Positions 58,072 to 64,000 of a DNA stretch of 64,000 nucleotides are shown here, piece after piece. Both the position numbers and the translations under genes were made by a program. The stretch lies in contig BPQB01000023.1 of the NCBI GenBank assembly GCA_019973155.2, forward strand, positions 186,001 to 250,000, written 5' to 3'. This DNA comes from Phanerochaete sordida (taxonomy: Eukaryota > Basidiomycota > Agaricomycetes > Polyporales > Phanerochaetaceae). The notes beneath the pieces were generated by a model. That model had not been told where the DNA came from. It was given only the letters and a program-made list of their open reading frames with translations, and did no database searches. The first letter of the stretch is position 1. Each line of letters starts with the position of its first letter.

Positions 58072-60744
58072 ATGGAATCCAACATTGACAATGATATCGA
58101 GGCGCACTACATCAGGACTTTCTTCTGCAAGGCCCTGTACGACTATCAGCACGGCGACGACCCGGACTCAAACGAGCTTCGCTTTCGTCGTGGAGACATC
58201 ATCGAAGTTCTTACACGTCTCGAGTCCGGATGGTGGGATGGACTCCTAGGAGAGCAGCGAGGCTGGTTTCCTTCAAATTATGTGGCCGCAATAACAGACA
58301 GCGAGGCCTGCGCGGCTCTGGCGGCATTTACGGGCCAGGCTGAAAGCGAGGCAGAGGAAGGAAGGCCGTCAGCAGGGAGCGTTGAGGGCAGCTCAGGTAC
58401 GTATACCGTGCTTTCAGAGATTTTTCACCGCTCATTTGTAATCGTGAAGACGAGACTGTGACCGAAGTAGTTAGCATAATCCCCATTTCGGACGACCGAA
58501 TCAGCCCCACGTCGTCAGAGGACTCGGAAATTTTATATGTGAGCGTGAGTTGTTTTGAGATAGCGTTCCACTTATCACTACTTCGTAGGAGCTCGATATC
58601 GACACGCAAGAAGAACAGCCGCCACCCCCTACTTCATATTGGTCATGCGAGAGATGCGAAGCAGCGTTCGTTCAAAAAGACATGGCGCGGCTGCACGTTC
58701 ACGTCAAACACCTATCGAATTTTGAGAAATTGCAGTCCCAATCCGAGGTACGCACACGTATACGGTCCTGCCGCTGGGATTGACGCAGGGCGATCGGTAG
58801 ACGGCTGAACGCTGGATTACAGCGAGATCACGCACAGAACCTATCACTCCTCTGGAGGTACGCCGCTTTCTGTCTCAACGGCAACTCACGCTGATCGACG
58901 GGTAGTTTTCCTGTGGCGTACTCGCTGGAAAGGTGCTTTCTATGAGCAGTTTCATGATCATGTTTTTGAGTGCTGGGTGCGCTTTCCATCCAGCGTTGTA
59001 TAGAGCTCTCTAATGTATTGATATCATATAGCTATAATGCCTATCAAGTGCTAGAGTCTCTTACTCTCGAGGCACAGGATCTGTCACTATCCTCATCTGT
59101 CAACTTCCTAATAACTGTGGCGTTACATCGACCATCTATCTTGAAGGTTAGCATGCCATGTTGCGACCTTCAGCTTAAATCCATAAATTCACTTCTACGT
59201 AGCTTGCAAGTACGCTCGGTGACACAAATGGAGCCTTCAGAGATGCGTTGATACGCGATATAGAGCACGTACGACGGGTTATCAGCTCCTTGTCAGAGAG
59301 CGAGAAGAAAGATATCATGGGCCTCCGCGGAGACCGGGCAGCCGATGTACTCGATCTAATTAATGTAGTATGTTATCCTATCTCAATCCTTTACGCCCTT
59401 CTTTTGACTGGAGTATTGGCGTGAAAGATTCTACCGGCCATGAATCATATCCCTCAGTCGCCCTGGGACCATTTATTCCAATTGTACGACGTACAGCAAA
59501 GTCGAAGACTACAAGATAACTTGAGCAGGATCTTCGTACGATTGTGCGAGTCATCCCTTCAACTTCCGAGGCGGCTGTACCTGTCGGAGGTCCGCATGCA
59601 GAGTCAGCGCGCGGCGGCCAAGGGGTCATTCGGGGAGATATTCGAAGGTAATTATAAGAGTACGCATGTCGCTCTCAAAACACTCCGCGTCTTTGAGACC
59701 AGAGAAGATAACACAAAGAACCAGAAAGTACGTTAAAACCGCCTGGGACGCGGCGCTCATAGTTAACAGCACACGCATAGGCATTCTTCAGGGAAATCGC
59801 TCTTCTCCGGTGCATACACCACCAGCACATATGCCCAATCATAGGCGTTGATATGACGTCGATTGCCGGGGCTACATGCTTGGTGTTGCCCTGGATGGAG
59901 TACGGTAATGTCCTCGCGTACAGATCGCGAATGAACTGGTCCAGCTCAGATGCGATACGATTGGTCAGTTGTGTCCCTACCTGTGGCCAGATTGTGTACT
60001 CACAACGCCCTAGATCTACCAGATCGCGTCTGGGTTGGCATATTTGCACGAGCAGGGCGCTGCCCATGGTGACCTTCACATTGTACGTTCGATACTACTG
60101 GCCATAGCGTGTGCTGATCGAGAGCTCAACGTCTCAAGGGTAACATATTGATTGATTCAGCCAGAGACGTTCGCCTCGCGGACTTCGGCTTCGCCAACTT
60201 CTTCGACGCAGGAGCAAGCTGTAGCTCAGGACAGCCCGGGGCGACGCGCTGCATGGCTCCGAAAATACTCAACCCTGATCTATTTGGCCTTTCACGGGTT
60301 CAGCACACGCCTCAAAGCGACATGTACTCCTTTGGACAGGTGGCGTGGCAGGTGAGGTAGTCCTTACCTGCCTTTACCGACAGAATGTCTTACGCTCCAT
60401 GTTAGATATACACAGAGGAAATACCGTTCCCGAGCTACAACGACCACAGATCCATGTTCGCCATCCTCGAGGGCAAGCATCAGGAACGGCCCACCTCCGG
60501 GAAGCTGATTCCTAACGCGTTTTGGGATATCATGCTGGCGTGCTGGCAGTTTCAGCCCGAAAATCGCGTCGGGGCTGCTGCGGCGCGGGATAACCTTCGC
60601 AAGTTGCTACTTCCCGAGCCTGTGTCGGCGAGGCCCAGTACGATTACGCTTAATAGGCTTCGTCTTACCTCGGACCTCGGACCCAGGCCTTCCAATTTCG
60701 CTGTGATAAATAGGCCTCTGCCTCCTCTACCCGAAGTCGACTAG
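58072..60744 (+). CDS. SH3 - C2H2 zinc finger - TKL-like kinase
   Basis: Twelve exons: 58072..58396, 58450..58538, 58589..58747, 58823..58857, 58906..58932, 59032..59146, 59203..59364, 59428..59727, 59781..59963, 60014..60082, 60139..60351, 60406..60744; 2,016 nt, 671 residues. SH3 at residues 17-75 (CKALYDYQHGD, RRGDIIEVLTRLESGWWDGL, GWFPSNYV) binds Pro-rich ligands and resembles SH3 domains of fungal Ras-GEFs. Finger CERCEAAFV...HVHVKH at about 160. Helical module RRVISSLSESEKKDIMGLRG to ADVLDLIN. Kinase: KGSFGEIFEG, VALK, HGDLH and ADFG intact, but the APE glutamate is Lys (MAPK). An upstream ATG at 57,790 opens a short related frame, so further 5' coding sequence is possible. Confidence 0.87.
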
Positions 60745-60913
60745 TGTTATTCGCAGATAATGAGGAGCATGTAATATCTTCGTGAGCAAAGACAAAACAT
60801 GAACAGGTCGTTGAATCCGACTTGGATCTCCTCATCGTGGTCCGCACTCTTTCAAAGGCGCAGGATATCCAAGATATTCATTTCCGGTGGCACAATGTAA
60901 GCTGATCCATGAG

Positions 60914-63088
60914 TTATCCAGAAGCTAAAATAAGTGCTCGTACGCTGTCTGATCGTGGGTGCATCGCACACTTGAACGGGGCCGGGTAGCTGTTGCGCGC
61001 AGTAAGCACCACACTCGCTATAGTTTAGATTCGAACTCTCACCAGACCACGCCAACCGTATACTCGTCCGCGACCTCCACCTCCTTCCCCTCCGCATCGA
61101 CCGCCCGGCGGACGTCGAACGCCCACAGCAGCGACGTGACGACGATCCAGAGCGTATCGAGCGCCATCGCGGAGCCGGCGCACGCACGGCGGCCATACCC
61201 AAACGCGGCCGTCGGCTCGGGCGTGTTGGAGTCGAGCTCGCCCGACGGTGTGAGGAAGCGTTCGGGCATGAACGGCTCTGGGTTTGGGTACTGGGCGGGG
61301 TCGAGGAGGATCGCCCTGAATCGCATCGTCAGTTCCGGAGATGACGACGTAGACAGGAATTTGGGCGTACCAGGCGTTCAAAACCACGGTAGAACTGCCT
61401 GGGATGTGGTATCCGTTATAGATATCGTCTTTGGTGACGCGGTGCATGACGGCTGTCGTTTTGGTCAGAGACGGGGGCATGGTACAAGCACATTTACGTA
61501 CCCAAGGGCAGAGGTGTCCTCCAGCGCAACGCCTGGGACGAGAATGAAAATATGTATCGTGCCTCAGTCAGCATACGTACCTCTTTGCAGATCGCCATGA
61601 TGTACGGCAGGGAAGGCTGGTCGGAGAAGTCGGGAAAGCGGTCGCTGCTAACGACACGATCGAGTTCGGCGTGAGCCTTGGCTTGGATGTCGGGGAAGAG
61701 GAGCATGGCGAGGATGACCGTGAGCGTCGCAGACCACGTCTACTTCGCCCATCAGCACAACAGGTACGACAAACCTAGACAGCTGCTCACCGTCTCCGAC
61801 GCAGCTGATTAAATATGAAATTGTCAGCAAAGCTTTCGTTTGAGGCAAAGCGCGCACCTTCGTACGCAGTACCCGTCGCGCTCATGATCGCATACGCCTC
61901 TTGCGGAGACGCATTCTCGCCGTAGTCCTCAAGGAGAGACCGTAGAACGGAGGGCGGCGCCACACCTTCGGCCTGCAAGACCCAGGTTAAGGTCTGCATA
62001 ACGTGAACTATTACATGTGAACGCACCATAGCAGCCTTCACATCCGCCACAGGCTGTTGGGCCATCGCTTCCGTGGCCGCCCTCCACTCTCGCGCGTCCC
62101 GCTGGAACTTTGCGCCTGGCACCCAGTCTGGGACGTACTTCACTGGGCAAGACCGTTAGGTCTGACGGCCACGACTGAGAGACGAAAACGCGCACGTAAT
62201 GGGATGGAATCTACAAGATACGTCCCAACGTTTCCCGTGGCGGTGAGCGCGAAGAGAGCCTTCTGCGCGTTCGTAATGTACTTGTCTTCTGCAGACTTGA
62301 CGTCTATGCCGTAGGTCACGCTCATAATGAGCTTTCCGAACACTCTGCTACATCATCAGTTCGCTTATACACAGCTGCGATTGCTTGGGTACTCACAATC
62401 GCGTCACTTCGAACAGGTGGGTATCATCCTTGAGGAGGTCAGCAAGAAGCTCTCGCGCGCATCGCGTCTCCTCGTCGCGGTACCGTCCGGCTGCTCCTGG
62501 GCGGAAATGCTGCGTGAAGAGCTTGCGCGCAAGCTTCCACGTGTCGTCGTATGGCATGAACGCGAGGTCCCAGGCCCAGCCACAACTATTGGCAGCGTAC
62601 TCTTCAGAACTGTGTCGTCCTTGAAACGGAAACGAGGCAAGATGGCTCACAGGTCGAGCAGCATCGGCATGCGGGGTCTGGTCGAACGATTCAGTGCCAG
62701 GAATCAAAGGAGAGAACGTGGATGTTCACCTGTCTGCATACAAGGCAGACCTCCTCTCGAACAGCTCGACAGCAACGCGGTGCGAGTTGATGACAACAAA
62801 AGGCTTTCCCCAGACTTCATAGTATACCAGCTCAGAATCTGTAAGTGTCAGTCAAGCAATGATTCGGGAGCTTGGGAGGAACGCACCACTCTCCCGCCCC
62901 CACCGCATGAACGTCAGCCATTCACGCTCCTTTGGAAAGCTGAGCGCGTTGCCGACGATTGGCCAACGCTTCGGACCAGGAGGAAGCGGTAGTCGCCTCA
63001 GTCTTCGCTTGACGATAAACGCAGTTATTGCACAGGCTAGGAGCGAAGCTAGAGTAGTGGCATTGTTCAGCCGAGAGAGATGCTCCAT
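60914..63088 (-). CDS. Cytochrome P450 monooxygenase
   Basis: Haem-thiolate monooxygenase anchored in the ER. It starts MEHLSRLNNATTLASLLACA, an N-terminal membrane anchor, then the proline hinge LPLPPGPKRWPIVGN. About 12 short exons were traced in phase. Landmarks: WGKPFVVINSHRVAVELFERR, LAFMPYDDTWKLARKLFTQH (helix C), helix I EAASETTWSATLTVILAM, KEALRWRTPLPLG (ExxR), NPEPFMPERFLTPSGE (PERF), haem-binding FGYGRRACAG, and end VVCYPAPFKCAMHPRSD with TAA at 60,914. The haem loop has Ala-Cys-Ala where Ile-Cys-Pro is usual; the Cys is kept. It looks like the O-methylsterigmatocystin-oxidoreductase-type P450s common in wood-decay fungi. Substrate unknown; epoxide products could feed the EH enzymes here. 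Confidence 0.88.
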
Positions 63089-64000
63089 CGCAGGCTGCAG
63101 TCGCAGGAGTCAAGGCAAGTGTTGAGACGATGACGGGAGCAAGAGGGCGGGAGGAGGGTCGTGGTCGTCCTATGGAAGACGTCGATAGCCTTGAAAGCCG
63201 AAGGGTTGTTCCCACAATCCACGTCTCATGACGAGCTGCCTTATCGTTGGAAGTCTCGCGAGGGTCAAATAGACATGGCCATAGCTTCGCTTAGGGACAG
63301 CACAGTTGCGATTGACGTCTCACGAAGGCTAAGTCCCTGTTCGAGGTTCTGATAAGCATGCGAAGACGGAGAAAGTCGCCATGAAGGCAACTGAATTTCC
63401 TGACCGTAAGTAAACGGGGTCGATGGTATATTCGGCGTGCGCCAAACATATTTGTGAGGGTCGCACAGTAGAAATATCGAAGAGGTATTTTGAGCTATAT
63501 ATTCGAGGCATGGCGGAGGTGTACGTTCGCCGTGGATGTCGACCGAGTTCAAATCCGAAGTCAGGCACAGCGCCATGAACCGCATCGTCACATTAGGAAG
63601 GGCGCATCAGATGCGCTCGATGTCCCTCAAGCGCCTGCGGGATAGTTCCTTCCTGTGCTTGCGACTCATCCAGAGTGCAAACGCGTTCCTCTATCCAAAG
63701 TGGAGCACATGCGGGTGTTTTCAAAGGTCAGTCCACGAACGTTCAACCCTATACTAAGCTTCTATCAGCCCGCAAATTGTGGCTAGCGTCTCCGAGTCGT
63801 GCTCATATCTTTCAAAGTTGACTGAGTCCATTATACTGTGACAGCTTTCCGCCAGTGTCTTTTTGGATATGGTCAAGGGTCCCAGTTTTATGGAAAGCCG
63901 GCTGTAGGGCCGAATCTGCAAAGCAGGATTGGTGCATTTCCAGAAAGCCTGATATCTGCCTCTTGTCGCCGGGCGCCAGCAAAGCGGACGGGGCGAGATA
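63089..64000. other. Upstream of P450; unassigned sequence at window edge
   Basis: The first 150 bp are the P450 promoter. Minus-strand frames at 63,591-63,265 (ending SLSEAMAMSI) and plus-strand frames at 63,536-63,757 are open but unrecognised. The region may hold the 3' part of a gene that starts beyond the right edge. Confidence 0.35.

Overview
The window reads as nuclear DNA of an Agaricomycete basidiomycete, probably a polypore-like wood-decay fungus. The grounds are introns of about 50-57 nt in nearly every gene, GC-rich exons, and families typical of that group: DUF6534 membrane proteins, microsomal-type epoxide hydrolases, BTB and F-box proteins, an ACS-type MFS permease, a P450, and very divergent TKL-like kinases. 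I saw no rRNA, tRNA or CRISPR. Gene models were spliced by hand from GT-AG (occasionally GC-AG) junctions, with reading phase and paralogue alignment as checks.

Layout. 1-745: 5' part of an epoxide hydrolase (EH) on the minus strand. 1.1-5.5 kb: a zinc-finger kinase fused in frame to a BTB protein. 5.9-8.9 kb: two F-box genes. 9.8-17.8 kb: three tandem DUF6534 genes. 17.9-22.5 kb and 34.7-39.7 kb: two arms of a large inverted duplication, each with two DUF6534 genes. Between the arms lie a zinc-finger kinase whose last exon was hit by a 2-kb terminal-inverted-repeat transposon, a decayed EH, an intact EH head-to-head with it, and an MFS transporter. 39.9-41.1 kb: an inverted, decayed copy of the head-to-head EH pair. 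41.5-45.3 kb: a tandem kinase-pseudokinase gene. 46-50.9 kb: an EH relic, weak ORFs and a second intact EH. 52.4-54.6 kb: another zinc-finger kinase. 54.7-55.8 kb: F-box relics. 57.7-60.7 kb: an SH3-zinc finger-kinase gene. 60.9-63.1 kb: a P450.

The most unusual element is the kinase family. Five genes share the order C2H2 finger, helical linker exons, a 55-residue helical module ending in an AADxLxLLD-like motif, then a non-RD kinase domain (HGDLH). Corresponding exons have almost identical lengths in all five. Around this core each gene differs: a BTB fusion, an added SH3 domain, a second kinase domain that has lost its catalytic residues, a triplicated linker exon, or a transposon-altered C terminus. 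This is a family under structural diversification. Its tandem kinase member resembles, in layout only, plant tandem-kinase immune proteins and metazoan JAKs. The EH and P450 genes could act in series on xenobiotic or wood-derived compounds (epoxidation, then hydrolysis to diols). The DUF6534 proteins have no established function.
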